NCBI RefSeq assembly: GCF_035222485.1
Contig: NC_085921.1
Location: 1,488,001-1,552,000 of the forward strand
Source: Podospora pseudoanserina
Lineage: Eukaryota; Ascomycota; Sordariomycetes; Sordariales; Podosporaceae
DNA: 64,000 bases
Reading direction: 5' to 3'
A model generated the notes under the pieces. The model saw only the letters and a program-made list of their open reading frames with translations, was not told where the DNA came from and did not search any database. Shown here in pieces: positions 10,852-22,376 of the stretch; the first letter of the stretch is position 1; each line of letters starts with the position of its first letter. The translations under genes and the position numbers were made by a program.

Positions 10852-12339
10852 ATGCCCCCCAAAACCACCCCCAGAGGGCGTGGTCGAGGTAGAGGAGGTA
10901 CCGCCCGCGGCGGCTCTGCCTCTGCCCCGGTCGCCGGCGATGGTTCCGCTGAGCCGGCTATTGCTGTGGTCAAATCCGAGACAGACACACCAGCATCAGC
11001 TTCGACGTCCACATCAGCCCCCCCCCCGGGCCGGTCAGCAACTGCGACACCCGCTGGTACCAGAGTACCTCCAAAGTTCAAACCAAAGAATGTCCGTCGT
11101 AGCTCAGCAGATCGTGAGAGACTTGCCCGCGAACTCGGCCAAATCAGCAAGGCTAAGGACGAGGCCGAGGAGAAGCGAAAGGCTCGTTTAGCCAAGGCCA
11201 ACGTACGAGGCCGTGGCCGTGGTGGCGGTTTCCGTGGTGGCGCTCGAGGCACAGTTGCACTCGGTCCTCTTGCTGGTGGAGGAGCATGTGAGTTTTGCTT
11301 TTTGTTCTGGCATCTCAACTAGTCGTGCACGTTTGCTGATACCTTGGTAGTCGGCGGCGGCGGCTCCTCAGGCGGTGGTCACTTTGGTAGGGCTGATTAC
11401 ATCAAGAACGAGGCCGGCGGTCTCTTCGGCAGTGACGGCAGAGTCAACGCGGATCTATTGCACGACTACGTCCAAGATTACGATGACGACAACAAAGACC
11501 GGCCCCTTATGCCTATGGGTATCCGACGTGTGCAGCCAAAGTCTCAGGAGGACAGCACCGAGGACAATGCAGACGAAGAGGAGGATTCCGATGAGGAGGG
11601 CCTCTTTGTGAATGACAAGGAGCGGGCTACGAAGGATAGGCTTGCTGCCAAACAAGCCGCCAAGGTAAAAACTGAGGGCGGTGGCCAGGATGTTGATATG
11701 GACAGCATTCCCCCTCGCTATGGGGAAGCCGACACAGCCGGCTACGAAGATATGTTACTGGTGGATACGAGCCAGAAGCTCCAAATCAGCAGCGGAAAAG
11801 CTGAGGAACTGCGGAGACAGCGCCGCCTCTTTTCGGAACCGTTGGACGACCGCGCGTTTATCTTTCAGTTCCCCGTCAGACCACCGCTTTACGTCGTCAA
11901 AGATGACGGCTCGCTCGCCAAGACTGAGGGCGACGACGAGGTGGTCACGCTGGACGGTCAGCAACAGGGCAATGCTCCCGTCGATCTGACTACCGGGGTT
12001 AAGGAGGAGGAGGTAGCAGAGGAGGAGAGCAAGGAGGAAGAGGAAAAGCCAGTGGTGCCGCAGGCGGGATATCTGGGCAAGCTCATCGTGCGAAAGTCAG
12101 GAAAGGTTGAGATTGACTGGGGGGGCTATCCCATGGACTCGGGCACTGGTGTTGCGCCCAGACATTTGTCGACGGCTGTTTTGCTTGAGATGGAGGATGC
12201 CAAACCGGGCGAGCCGCCCAGAGGGTTTGCCTACTCGATGGGCCGTGTCGAAGCGGTCTTTTCTTCTGTTCTTAGGACCAGTGATATGGAGCCGTGGGTG
12301 GTGGATGGGCAGGTTCCTGGTGCTGCTGGGAGCGCTTGA
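10852..12339 (+). CDS. rpc53: DNA-directed RNA polymerase III subunit Rpc4 (Rpc53)
   Basis: Subunit of RNA polymerase III that pairs with Rpc37 and acts in initiation, termination and reinitiation at tRNA and 5S genes. Exon 1 is 10852-11287 and exon 2 is 11351-12339; the 63 bp intron (GTGAGT to GGTAG) splits a Phe codon, giving 474 residues. The N-terminus is Arg-Gly rich (RGRGRGRGG and GRGRGGGFRGGARG), followed by a charged region with RERLARELGQISKAK. The C-terminal family core shows EELRRQRRLFSEP, FIFQFPVRPP and LGKLIVRKSGKVEIDWGG, a conserved Rpc4 signature, and ends near MEPWVVDGQVPG. A run of acidic residues lies in the middle, as is usual. Confidence 0.96.
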
Positions 12340-12498
12340 TTAGATGGAAAGGCAGATGGGAATAAAAGTATTGATACCCTGTAGAGATTTAGTCGTCCAC
12401 TGTGTTGAAAAAGAGAGGACTTTTCCATGCAAGTCGCGATTTTCTTTTGACTTTGGTATCTATGTTTTTACTTCGCTTGACAGCTCTGTTCTAGTTAC

Positions 12499-13947
12499 TC
12501 AATAAGGGCTCTCCTGGTAGGCCCTCTCCGCCTCTTCGTAAGCATCATACCCATACAAGAAGGCCTGAATCTCGGGGTCTGTCCATCTGGATGGGAACCC
12601 TGGGCGGACATCGTCGTCGTTTAGCTGGCTGGTCATGAGCTCGTCTCTGGCTTGCTGGGCCGGGCCGTCGGGGAGGTGCGAGTCGTTTCTTTGGTTGAAG
12701 GTTTCGAGCTGGATGCGCCGGCCGCGTTCCATGCGGAGGTGTTCGTAGAGCCTGCCCATCTTGGGGAGCTGGGAGGAAGAGGTTGATTTTCGGACCTTGG
12801 AGAGGAGGTGCCCGAAGACGGCGCCGTCCTCGAGGGAGGAGTTGGCGCCTTGGGCTAGGTAGGGGAGCATGGGGTGGCAGCAGTCGCCCGCCAGGAAGAA
12901 GGTCCCTTGGGGGTTGGTCCAGTTGGGGAGGGGGTCGAGCCACATCAGCTTCCACTTTTGGACGGACTGGATCTGGGAGATGAGTTTCTGGAGGAGGGGG
13001 TCCCAGCCGGAGAACTTGGATCTGAATTCCTGGAGGGAGGCGTCGGATCTGGCGACGTGGGAGGGCATGTCGTCTGGGCAGAGGAAGACGAGGTTGTAGG
13101 TCTGGGAGGAGGAGACCGAGTACCCCACGCAGTGGCTGTGGGGGCCGATCCAGAAGTGCACTGTGGGGTTTGTGATGAGTTTTCGGAGGGTGTCGGCGTC
13201 GGGACCGGTCAGGTGGGAGGCGTGGAGGGTGATGCGGTAGGCTAGATCGCCTGTCAGGATTGCTGGGGAGGGTTGGCCTAGAAATAATGGTCGAATTGAC
13301 GACCAGAGGCCGTCGGTCAGGAGGATCACATCCCCTGAGAGCGTGTTCCTGGCCGGGTTCTGGACTAACCCGAGATGGACTGTGTTCGTCTCGAAATCAA
13401 CCGACGTGACCCTGGAGTTAAGCCTGATGGTGATACCGAGCTCTGAGCACTTCTTCACCATCTCCCTCTGCAGATCAACCCGATGTAAATCCCAAAAAGG
13501 GAACCCATACCGTTCCAGCATCCGCTCTTGGAGGTTTGGTTCGTGGGCGAGGAGCTTTGTCCCGTCGTAGCGGTGGACGGAGAGGGAGGTGGGCACTGCG
13601 GCGAGGGGGGCGAGGATGGGGGTGAGGCCCCAGTGGGAGAGGAGGCGGGTGCCGTTTGGGGTTACTTGGAGGCCGGCCTAAAGGGGGGGGGGGAAGGTTA
13701 GCAGACGAGATGAATAGGGGTGAATAGAGGGGGAGGGACGTACGCCGACTTCTTGGAGCTCTTTGGCGGCTTCGAGGATGGTTACTTGGTGGAGAGGGTT
13801 GGCGAGCTTGGTGGAGAGGGCTGCTGCTAGACCTGCTAGGCCGGCGCCGATGATGACGACGTGGATGCCTTCATCTTGAGTTTTTGTTTCAGTAGTTGTG
13901 TCTGGTATAGGCACCTCTTTTGGCCCGTCACTTGATGGGAGGACCAT
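12499..13947 (-). CDS. FAD-dependent monooxygenase, salicylate-hydroxylase-like
   Basis: Flavoprotein of the PHBH-type aromatic hydroxylase family, expected to use NAD(P)H and oxygen on an aromatic or related small molecule. Exon 1 is 13947-13744 and exon 2 is 13677-12499, both in phase 0, giving 460 residues; the intron has GTACGT and a C-rich tract before TAG. The Rossmann motif VVIIGAGLAGLAAAL with the acidic residue at the end of the second strand (TILEAA) lies at about residues 28-60. The second FAD motif is FLAGDCCHPMLPYLAQGA near residue 335, with the GD and HP..P pattern of the family. A longer start at 14016 is possible but would add a hydrophobic stretch before the FAD fold. The exact substrate cannot be told. 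The neighbouring carrier gene upstream may serve the same compound. Confidence 0.93.
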
Positions 13948-14455
13948 TGTGAGTGTGGTGTGTGAAAGATGGGGCAGGTGAGGGTGAGATAGCAGGATGA
14001 TGATATGTGTCTTCACCCCCTCTCAACAGTTATCACTGAAACAAAACATCACATCTCACATCAAACGCCAGCAGCGTGGCGTTTTAATATATCACATTTG
14101 AGACACATGTCCTGGCCGTCGCCGGTCGAGTGTAACCGGAACTAAGTGGGGGCGGCAGTACACCAGCACCCGTAAGGCGGGGAATAACCTGGGGTAAATC
14201 AACGGGTAAGAGGACGCGGGGCGACGGATCCGGACCCAAGGGAACAAACAGGTCGATGTCGTCGGTTCGGCAGCTGGTCGGAAAATAGCCTCCCTCACAC
14301 CAGTACGGCAGACGATATCGGCCCACGACATCTGCATGCCGAGGGTGTGGTCAATGGGGCATTCCAACTAAACATTATGCTGCTGACAGCTTCTCTCCTC
14401 CCAATATGCCGTCTCACGGAAGAAGTTGCTTCCTGACATGTCTCTCCATATGCCC
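13948..14455. promoter_or_regulatory. Monooxygenase promoter and MFS gene 3' flank
   Basis: A 0.5 kb stretch between two minus-strand genes. Short open frames here have no family signal. No motif stood out. Confidence 0.5.
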
Positions 14456-15895
14456 TCAAATCTTAACAGCCAGCTTAAACCCCGTCACAGCTATCCTCGC
14501 GGACATTATTATGAACGAAGCCAACACCACCACCGTCCCAGCCCAAACACAAGCCCATGTATATGTCCCATTTGACCTGTCGATGATAGCACCAGCAGTT
14601 GGTGGCCCAGCCAGCGAAGAAAACGCGCAAAGAGTGCAGACCATGCCGAACCGCGTTCCCATCTTTCTTGGATCCTTCAAGAGACTGGCAAGCGCACCAC
14701 CAAACACACCCTGGGCCGCTCCCATCGCGAAACCAAGAAAGATGGCAAACACATAAAGCCCCGTAGCAGAGTCCACCGCCAGCCAAAAGAAAAACATACA
14801 CCCCAGCAGAAACATCTGGAAGGCATGCATGTTGATCGGACCAATATAGTTATCAGCCAAATACCCTGTGATAGGCCTCGCGACAACACTCATCCCGTTC
14901 GTGATGAGCAACAACTGCACCGAGTCCGTCGTCGAGAACCCAACAATGTTCCTCGCAAACGCATTAATCTGTTCCCACATTAGCCATCTATCATTTCGTT
15001 CCATCCTCAGACTACTCACAAAGAAGCTCCCGAAAAACAACGCCCAAAAAAACAAAAACGCCCCCAGCGTAAACAACAAATACGGCCCCTCCCTGAATGC
15101 ATCCCACTCAAACACCGGCCCGCTCCTCCTCGGCTTCAACACCGGCCTCAGCAACACCACACTCACAACCGAAATCCCCAACGCCACAAACCCCGCGCAC
15201 CTCACCGCCCAGGCAAACCCAACCTTTGGAATCAAATACTGAATCACCGCCGGAAAAACCACACTCCCTAACCCCGTCCCGGTAGCCGAAATCGCCAGCG
15301 CCAATGCCTTTTTCCTCTTGAAGTAACTGTTCACCACCGACAGCGGCGGCATGAAAATAATCCCCAACCCCAACCCCGTGCACAACCCCTGAGCCAGGAA
15401 AATCTGCCAGTACTCTTTACATAAACTCGTCATAAAGGTCCCAAAGACGACGAGGAACGTCCCGGCGATGATGGTCGACTTGATGTACCCCGCGTCGGCG
15501 AGGCGGCCGGAGAAGATGCAGAGGGCAAAGGCGAGGAAGACTTGGAGGGAGCCGATCCAGGAGACTTGGGCTTCGGGGAGGCGGAGGGTGTCGCGGTAGT
15601 GGAGCTGGTAGACGCCAAAGGCGGTTGGGTAGCCCCAGGCGAGCATGTTGATTAGGCAGGCGGCGAGGACTTGGAACCAGGCGGTTAGACCGCCGTCGGG
15701 GGGGATGAATTCTTCTTCTTCTTCTTCTTCTTCGTCTGGCGTTGTTGTTGGGGAGTCGAGGTCGGAGCTGTCTGATAGGTCTGCATCTTGGGCTGTTGTG
15801 AGTTTCGTTTCTTTGGTGTTGGGATGTGATGATGATGGTGCTGCTAGTGGTGGCGGTGATGGGGCCGAGGCGACCTTTTCGATGTCAACGTTCAT
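14456..15895 (-). CDS. MFS transporter, monocarboxylate (MCT) type
   Basis: Twelve-helix major facilitator of the plasma membrane, of the fungal MCT-like group. The frame is open throughout, but a 51 bp intron is likely at 15019-14969 (GTGAGT donor, GCTAAT branch site, ACAG acceptor). It is in frame, and removing it joins GSFF to INAFARNIVGFS inside a helix, giving 462 residues. The cytoplasmic N-terminus is Ser- and Glu-rich with an eight-Glu run. It is followed by PPDGGLTAWFQVLAA, where PDGG is the usual MCT start of helix 1, by FSGRLADAGY between helices 2 and 3, and by NSYFKRKKALALAIS between helices 4 and 5. The substrate is unknown; monocarboxylates are the family's typical cargo. It lies 0.5 kb from the aromatic monooxygenase in the same orientation. 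Confidence 0.92.
   Translation of the reverse strand: MNVDIEKVASAPSPPPLAAPSSSHPNTKETKLTTAQDADLSDSSDLDSPTTTPDEEEEEEEEFIPPDGGLTAWFQVLAACLINMLAWGYPTAFGVYQLHYRDTLRLPEAQVSWIGSLQVFLAFALCIFSGRLADAGYIKSTIIAGTFLVVFGTFMTSLCKEYWQIFLAQGLCTGLGLGIIFMPPLSVVNSYFKRKKALALAISATGTGLGSVVFPAVIQYLIPKVGFAWAVRCAGFVALGISVVSVVLLRPVLKPRRSGPVFEWDAFREGPYLLFTLGAFLFFWALFFGSFFVSSLRMERNDRWLMWEQINAFARNIVGFSTTDSVQLLLITNGMSVVARPITGYLADNYIGPINMHAFQMFLLGCMFFFWLAVDSATGLYVFAIFLGFAMGAAQGVFGGALASLLKDPRKMGTRFGMVCTLCAFSSLAGPPTAGAIIDRSNGTYTWACVWAGTVVVLASFIIMSARIAVTGFKLAVKI
14969..15019 (-). other. In-frame 51 bp intron of the MFS gene
   Basis: On the minus strand it has GTGAGT, an internal GCTAAT and a terminal CAG. The 17 residues it would encode are polar (ERNDRW) and would interrupt a membrane helix. 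Confidence 0.8.
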
Positions 15896-17736
15896 GATGA
15901 GTGTTATTTGCTTGGCTCACCCTGTGTAGGTTGTAAAAGTTGAATCAGCAAAAAACAATGACGACAAGAAAGGGGTAGTAGTAGTAGTGGTAGTAGTAGT
16001 AGTTTAGCCGTTGATATATTCCATCGGCGTTAGGAAACCACCAATGACTTTTTAACTCCGCCGTCCAAAAGTTTCTAGAAAAAAAAAAGCCAGTCGTGGG
16101 TGGGAAAAGTGTGGGTTTATCGTACACATCCTTGCCGGGTAGACTACCCTGGTTTTGGTAGGTCAAACGTCGTTTATTCCCGGCCATATCGAGAACTGTC
16201 ACTATCATCAAACAAGCGGGCGAGTGTCAAGATGTCATCTTGCAGATTCTTTACGCCCTTGATTTTGACATCTTCTCCGACAGTTGTCCCCGCAAATGGC
16301 GGGAAACACCCAGTCGGGAATAAGAAGCAATATCGACATGCCGCTGCTGGCTGGGTAGGTGGCTGAAATATGACATATCAAGCACACTGTGCAGGCGACA
16401 ATCAAAAGACGGCCTATCCCGGGCCGTCAAGGACGGGATGGGTGTCTGTCGGGTAGGGAGCGCCGGCTGCCGAGGCTCTCATCCGATATGCACAACTCCC
16501 CGCTCCCGATAACGGCTGTGGAACTCTAGCTGTCGCCGACTGGCCGGGAGAGACGGGAGGGTGCCGAAGTGAGGCGGCCTTTTTCGGTCCTGATCTGGGA
16601 GACGGCGATATTGTTCATGTTTGGACAAGACAAAGCAGCCATCACGACTTCTCAGCAATGGGAACACAAGCTTGAAGTGGGATCTCCAAATCGTAATTGC
16701 CGTCAAGCATCTCAACTCCCAATCTCGTCAATTGCCCCACCAAGATAAGGTCGCCTTCCATCGGCTTTGTCGCCCCCATCGTCAATATGAACACAGAACA
16801 GACAATCGCGATCTTCGCTGCTGTCAACCTCGTCATAACTTTCCCAGTCCTCAAGTCGCACATAAAACTGTCTCAGTGCCACGAGGCTTTCCAGTCGTGC
16901 GACCAAAACATCATCAAGAAACCAAAACAATTCTTTCAGAACCCAACCAATCGCTTAAATTTCAGCAGCGCAGAAACGTCAAAGTGTCAGATGACTCAAC
17001 CACCGCGTCGCGCGCGCTATTAGGAGGAGAACGGGAAGGTTTTAGTCACAGAGGGGTGCATCGAGTCGCAGACCGCCATTCATGGCCCGGTGACAGCCCA
17101 AGCAAACGTGAATATCCGCATCGCATTTAGCTTCAATTCTCAGTCAACATAAGCTATTGAACTCATTTCCACATCCAAAGTCCGTTGAACACTGAATCTG
17201 TACATGTTGGCACCTTCAAAATGGTTCATCCAAAAGATAAAATTCCCCAAGTGTAAAGATCTTCAACCCCTCCCCAAGCCAAGACCAAGTGGCAACAAAC
17301 CCCAACAACCAACCGCCCAAAGCCGGTCCAAAAAACCCATGTCAACACCCTCTCAACCAATCAGCGCCCCCATCTCAGCCAAACTCTCGACAGAAAGGGA
17401 AGGAACCCCCAAATGTGGGGCAACTTTAGAACCACGCCATTGGATCTGATTGATCTCCCCGCTTCCAGAACAAAGCCACTCAACCCAAACTTGCTTGCGC
17501 ACATTAAGAATGTACGGAAGATACAAGGAATCCTTCCAGACATATTGCGCCCTACAATAACTAAAGTCATCAATCAAGAGATAAGCTGCGACGCTTATTG
17601 GCAAAGACATGCGCCAGCTTACAAACCGCCTAGCGCCCGTTTGAAAAAGCCTTGCTAACCCAACCCCGATCAGGCTTAAACTCTAAATCCTATGCGCCCG
17701 ACCAATCAAATCTCACCACTTACACGGGAAGTTTCC

Positions 17737-17760
17737 TTTTTTTTTTTTTTTTTTTTTTTT
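17737..17760 (+). repeat. T24 homopolymer
   Basis: Uninterrupted run of 24 T in an intergenic region, with no flanking structure of a mobile element. Confidence 0.9.
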
Positions 17761-18154
17761 CTTGTTGCGCAACAGAGAAATCGCGAGGGTTGCTAGATGG
17801 TGATGACAACACACTCTTTCATGATGGCTGTATGAAACAGAACAAAAAACATAGTTCGCATTTGTTGGGCGACAGTGATCCCATTCTCGAAATAAAATGC
17901 GCGCTTGAACTCCAAGAGGCGCATTCCACTCGACTTTTCGGGCCTTGCGACAGATATTGGAATATGTCGCGAGCTGCTGACTTGCGATGGCATGTTTTGA
18001 TACAAAAAGGTTTGAAAATTTGTGATAGGGAGAAACCACGTTCACTGCTTAACCCACACCAAATCCAATATCTTGGTAACTTTTTACTCCATACGTTCAT
18101 GACCATAGCACCAAACAGACAGGTGGTATTCGCGGCGCATAATAACACACCATT

Positions 18155-18208
18155 AACACCATTAACACCATCAACACCATCAACACCATCAACACCATCA
18201 ACACCATC
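18155..18208 (+). repeat. 9 bp minisatellite AACACCATY, six units
   Basis: One AACACCATT unit followed by five AACACCATC units, preceded by a degenerate copy. The 9 bp period keeps frame, reading as Ser-Thr-Pro triplets on the plus strand, but the surrounding frame does not look coding. Confidence 0.9.
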
Positions 18209-18803
18209 AGAACCCCATACGACAAAAACATCAACACAGAATGAAGCCTCAAACAGTAAGAAATTCGGAAGAAAGAAGAGAAAAGAAAAAAAAAATTCTG
18301 GCTCACGCTTCCCCGGAGCTTCAGTCCAGGCCGCAATGTACAACATTCAGAAAAAGGACACCGAGAAAACATCATGAACCACACACCAACGCAACAAAAA
18401 CAGCATATTTCCAGTAGGTACCTCGCTATAAACCCCCCACCCCCAAACAACAACAACAAAAAATCAAACGCTAAAAAGACATGAGTGATGATGTGATATG
18501 ATGTGATGTGCAATAGCCCTCCCTCCCTCCCCTCCATTCCTTCCAAATATACCAGAGATGAAAAGAAAGAAAAAAAAAAGAAACAAGAAAAAAGAAAAAA
18601 GAAAAAGCCGTAATATACACTCCTCCTTCCCACACACCTTCAAATCAATTAAACCTTGTAAAAGACAGAATCAATCCCCGAACCCCCTCCCACCCAATCA
18701 CCCCTTTAACCCCTGAGCCATCCATTCGCCCTTCCTCTTTTCCAGCTTTCGAACCATCCACCACCCATTCCTACCTATCTTATCCATTCCCACCCACTCA
18801 CTC

Positions 18804-18846
18804 AACCCAAACCCAAACCCAAAACCCAAACCCAAACCCAAACCCA
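18804..18846 (+). repeat. CCCAAA tandem tract
   Basis: About seven units of AACCCA with one extra A. It resembles a telomere-type repeat at first sight, but the usual filamentous-fungus telomere unit is CCCTAA, so a simple microsatellite is the better reading. Confidence 0.85.
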
Positions 18847-19227
18847 CCTCCCCACCTCCCACCAACATAAAAAAGAAACGCAGCCGCTTTTAGAAAAAAA
18901 CAAATGAATCTCTTTGATTGATAGAGCGGAAAATGTTCAAGGCCCGACAAGACAATAACAACACCCAAAGACGGTAATGAGATGCAGGTTAAGGGGTGGC
19001 CCTAGATAGTCATCCTCCCCAATAGCGGACATGCTTAATAAAAAAAACGTTGTAGCCATCAACATAGGAAAAAACACCAACCCCGTGAGTCTCCAACGAG
19101 AACTCCACAAGACCATTGACAAGGTATAACAGACCACACCATCCCGACCCCTATCTCACAACACCCCACTGACCATCATCCCATCATACAAGCCTTTCAA
19201 TCCGGGGTTGACCCATCAACAAAAAAC

Positions 19228-21260
19228 TCATCTCTTCCTCTTCTTCCCCTTATCCCCCCCTCCAACCTCCGAGGCGTACTCCGCCCCGCCAGTCACCCCC
19301 CCGCCGAACCCACCCCCCATCATCGGCGGCAACGTCGTCATCGCAACCGGCGCAGCAGGAACCTCCTCCTTGACGAGCGGCACCCCCATGTGCCTCCCAT
19401 ACCTCCCCTTCCTCCCATTCCCCTCATCCTCGCTGATGCACTGATCCGCCCCCAGCCCCGCATCCTTGCACCGACCGCAAGGCCTCTGCCTGTCGCACCC
19501 CTTCTTGCTTTTGCGACACCTCTGGCAGCGAGGCTTGGTCGACAAGTCGGGGTGCTCCTCATCCCCGGCAGCAAGAGAAAGCCCGGTGTTGGACGCGACA
19601 GACTGCTTGCGTGAAGCCGGGAGCGAGGCCGGGGACATGGGACCCAAAGCGGCAGCGGTACCACCGTTGACGGCTGCCGTCTTCACGGCCGCGGGCTCCT
19701 TCTTGACCTTGGGCTTCTGAGGCCGAGGCTTGGACTGGGCAGCAGCAGCCGCGGCAGCCGCGGCAGCCTTGGCTTGGTGAAGCGTGTTCGCCTTGAGCTT
19801 GGTTCTCGGCTTGGGAGCCGCCATGGCGGGCTTGGGGGCGCTGTCCGAGCAGTAGCCATCTTCACCGCTCGTGTCGGCGCCGTCGGCGGGGCCAACAAAG
19901 TGGCTCTCTGTGGTATGGAGGACCTTCTTGTGGTGACCGGCAGCGTCGAGCTTCTGTCTCCGCGCCGCCGGCACGTCGTGATCGCTGTCCGCCTCGCTGG
20001 TGGCACCCGTCGACGAGGTGGCGTCCGCTCTGCCACTAAAGGTGTCGTCCATGGTGGACGCCGACGTCCGGCCATGCGTGGAGATCTCACCCAGGCGCAT
20101 AAGCTGGATGGCGACGTCCTTGTCTTCCTCAGACATGCAGCTGTTGGCGGTGCCGTCTGGTGTCGCCACCATGGGCATCCCCGGCGTGGCCGCGAAGCCG
20201 AAGCTGCCGCGCGAGCGCCGCATGTCACTGCTGGGCGTGGGGTAGGTGGAAGGGTGCGCAAACCCGTTGTTGTAACTGTGCGGGGAGTGCAAAGAAGGCC
20301 GAGGATTGCTGAAGGGATTTGGCCCAGACTGAATATATGGCAGCGAGGGACGATGCTGATGATCAGCACGCCGCGCCGGTGAGACGGAAGGGTTGGACGT
20401 GGCCGCGGGCATCTGCAGAGGGGCATAGAGAGGCAACTCCTGCAGACAAATAAAACTCATGTCAGAAACCAGCATTCACAACCCATTAGACGACGTCTTC
20501 AACATACCGAGCTGTCAAACTTGGGACGCTTGCGACGGCCACCCTCGACGATATTGTCCACACTGATTTCCGTGTTGCCGAGATGGTCCTTGCTTTTGCT
20601 CGACGACGAGCCTGGCGCGCCGTCGCCGCTGCTATAGCCGTTGAAGCTTTCACCGTGACTGTCGCCATTCAACTGCGATCTGTTCTTGGCAGAACGTGAC
20701 CGTACCTTCTTGGAGCCGGGGTTGTTGTTTGCCGAGCCGCTGCGACGTCCACGTCCGCCATTAGGCGAAGGGCTACGCAGGCGTGATGCAGGCGGCGAGT
20801 GAGGTCTGGCAAAGAGATGGTCATCTGGGCGCGGAGGTGGTGGCAGAGGCGACTGGGACAGGAAAGTGTCGGCGGTATAAAAGTTGTGTTGGGGCGCTGG
20901 CGGGTGGTCATAGGAATACGGCCGGGGAAGCTCGTCGTGAACCCGCACGGAAACGGTCATATCATGAGCAAAGTTCTCGTAGTGGGGAATGAGGATGTTG
21001 CCCTCCGCATCCTCAAAGCTTACGCCTTTGGAGATAGTCTGGGTGGTATACAGACCGTAAAAGTTCTTGACCGTCGACACGATCGACTCTGTGGCGTCGT
21101 GAGGGTAGATCTTGACACGAAGGGGCAGGCGCCCCCGCGATGCCTGGAAGATCAAGACGAACGTAACCTGCTTGGGCTCCGCGACGGTACGGGGCGAGAT
21201 GCTGCCGTTAGGCTGACCTGGGCGCCCGTGCCCTATCCCGGTTGGCGACATGGCTGCCAT
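19228..21260 (-). CDS. Transcription factor with C-terminal Zn(II)2Cys6 cluster
   Basis: Probable nuclear DNA-binding regulator of 654 residues. Exon 1 is 21260-20508 and exon 2 is 20439-19228, phase 0, with a GTATGT donor and CTGCAG acceptor. The zinc cluster is CQRC...KKGC...RPCGRC...LGADQC at about residues 556-585, with spacing C-x2-C-x6-C-x5-C-x2-C-x8-C; unlike most of the class it sits near the C-terminus. The N-terminal 120 residues form a predicted compact region (TFVLIFQASRGRLPLRVKIY, then ESIVSTVKNFYGLY and DMTVSVRVHDELPRPYS) that looks beta-rich, like a ubiquitin-fold or interaction domain. Between them is a disordered Ser/Pro region with an Ala-rich tract and basic NLS-like segments (KKVRSRSAKNR, KPKVKKE). 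The Met at 21251 or at 21296 could also be the start. Confidence 0.9.
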
Positions 21261-21923
21261 TGTATGATATGTATATGTGTATCTAGTGTATCGCACCGTC
21301 GACGGTGGCTTCGTAAAGGAGGTCGTGTGATGGAATGTGTGTCGCCGGTGGGGCTCAGCACCGTTGGTTTTGTTCGGTCGATAAAGGACTCAACAATCGC
21401 ATTGGCAGTGGACAAGCGCTCGAAAAAGGCGACGAGGGTACAATGCCAACGGACGGGTCCGGCTTGAGGGGCGGATGGACAGTGGTCTATCCTTGATTGA
21501 GGTCACCGCCAGTGCCGCAAGGACCAAGCCGACTCTTGTGGGTGCTGCTGGGGTGGTGCCGGACGGTGTTGGGAAGTTGTTGGATCTGGACAGAGCAATG
21601 CGACGGTTAGAGCTGGGTGCAGATGGACAGCAGCAGGTAGAAGAGGCAATGCCATGAAGGGCTGATCGAACACAGGAAATGCGGTGGGGAACCGGGGGTG
21701 TAGGAATGCTCGATGGGTAGGAGGTAATGATGGTCGGGGTGCGAGCGCAACACAGCAAAAGCGGGTGCTCGTCGGGGGTAAGGCAAGTAAGCTTGCTTGA
21801 AAGCAGATAGAAGGTATACAGAGCAAGGTGTTGGGATCGCAAGGGACGGAAGGGGACGAGGAGGCTTACGGCAAGGTTGGGGAAGCGGTGGTGTCGTGGA
21901 GGAACTGAGCTGCGATTTCTTGT

Positions 21924-21967
21924 CGTCTCTCTCTCTCTCTCCCTCTCTTTCTCTCTCTCTCTCTCTC
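21924..21967 (+). repeat. CT-rich microsatellite
   Basis: Nearly pure (CT)n with two CC/TT interruptions, upstream of the zinc-cluster gene and probably in its leader, where it reads as (GA)n in the transcript. Confidence 0.85.
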
Positions 21968-22312
21968 GTTGTTGAAGATGCGGGCCCGACCTAGTCAAGT
22001 CGGCAGAGTGTGAGCAAGGTGGGAGCAGAAGAAGAATCGGGCTAGCCAGAAGCCGGCGATGGGTGACGGGCGATGGGATGGGGTGCCAGGAGGGGGACAA
22101 TGGCTTACCAGAGGAACTTGGTTGGTTTGATGGCACCGGGTTGAGCAATTCGGAGGTTGTGGGCGAGGAAGAGAACGGAGGAGTCGCAAAGAATCTGCAT
22201 TAAAAGAGCAGATGCCGGTAATCGCACACCCGCACACCAAACTGCCTGACCTTTGCGCGGATCCGTTCAGGGCAGTCCTCGACACTGTGCCACCGAGACA
22301 CAATGGAGAGAG

Positions 22313-22376
22313 CAGCAGAACAGCAGAACAGCAGAACAGCAGAACAGCAGAACAGCAGAACAGCAGAACAGCAGAA
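22313..22376 (+). repeat. 8 bp minisatellite CAGCAGAA, eight perfect units
   Basis: Eight identical head-to-tail copies of CAGCAGAA. Perfect units imply recent expansion. It lies about 1 kb upstream of the zinc-cluster start. Confidence 0.95.

Larger units (their letters stand above)
15896..19227. other. Long gene-poor stretch between the MFS gene and the zinc-cluster gene
   Basis: About 3.3 kb. The left end is the MFS promoter with a (TAG)n run near 15977-16004; the right end is the 3' flank of the transcription factor. In between are a T24 run, a 9 bp minisatellite and a CCCAAA tract (listed separately) and A/T-richer DNA near 17.6-18.7 kb. The longest open frame (17652-18377, plus) runs through the homopolymer and minisatellite and has no family signal. 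No gene is called. Confidence 0.6.

Noticed and set aside
17652-18377. 241-codon open frame in the long spacer
   Set aside because: It runs through T24 and a minisatellite, which keep it open by chance; no domain or conserved pattern is visible.
18804-18846. Interstitial telomere repeat
   Set aside because: The unit is CCCAAA, not CCCTAA, and the tract is short, so a microsatellite is more likely.
22313-22376. CRISPR-like repeat array
   Set aside because: Units are contiguous without spacers and the genome is fungal; it is a minisatellite.
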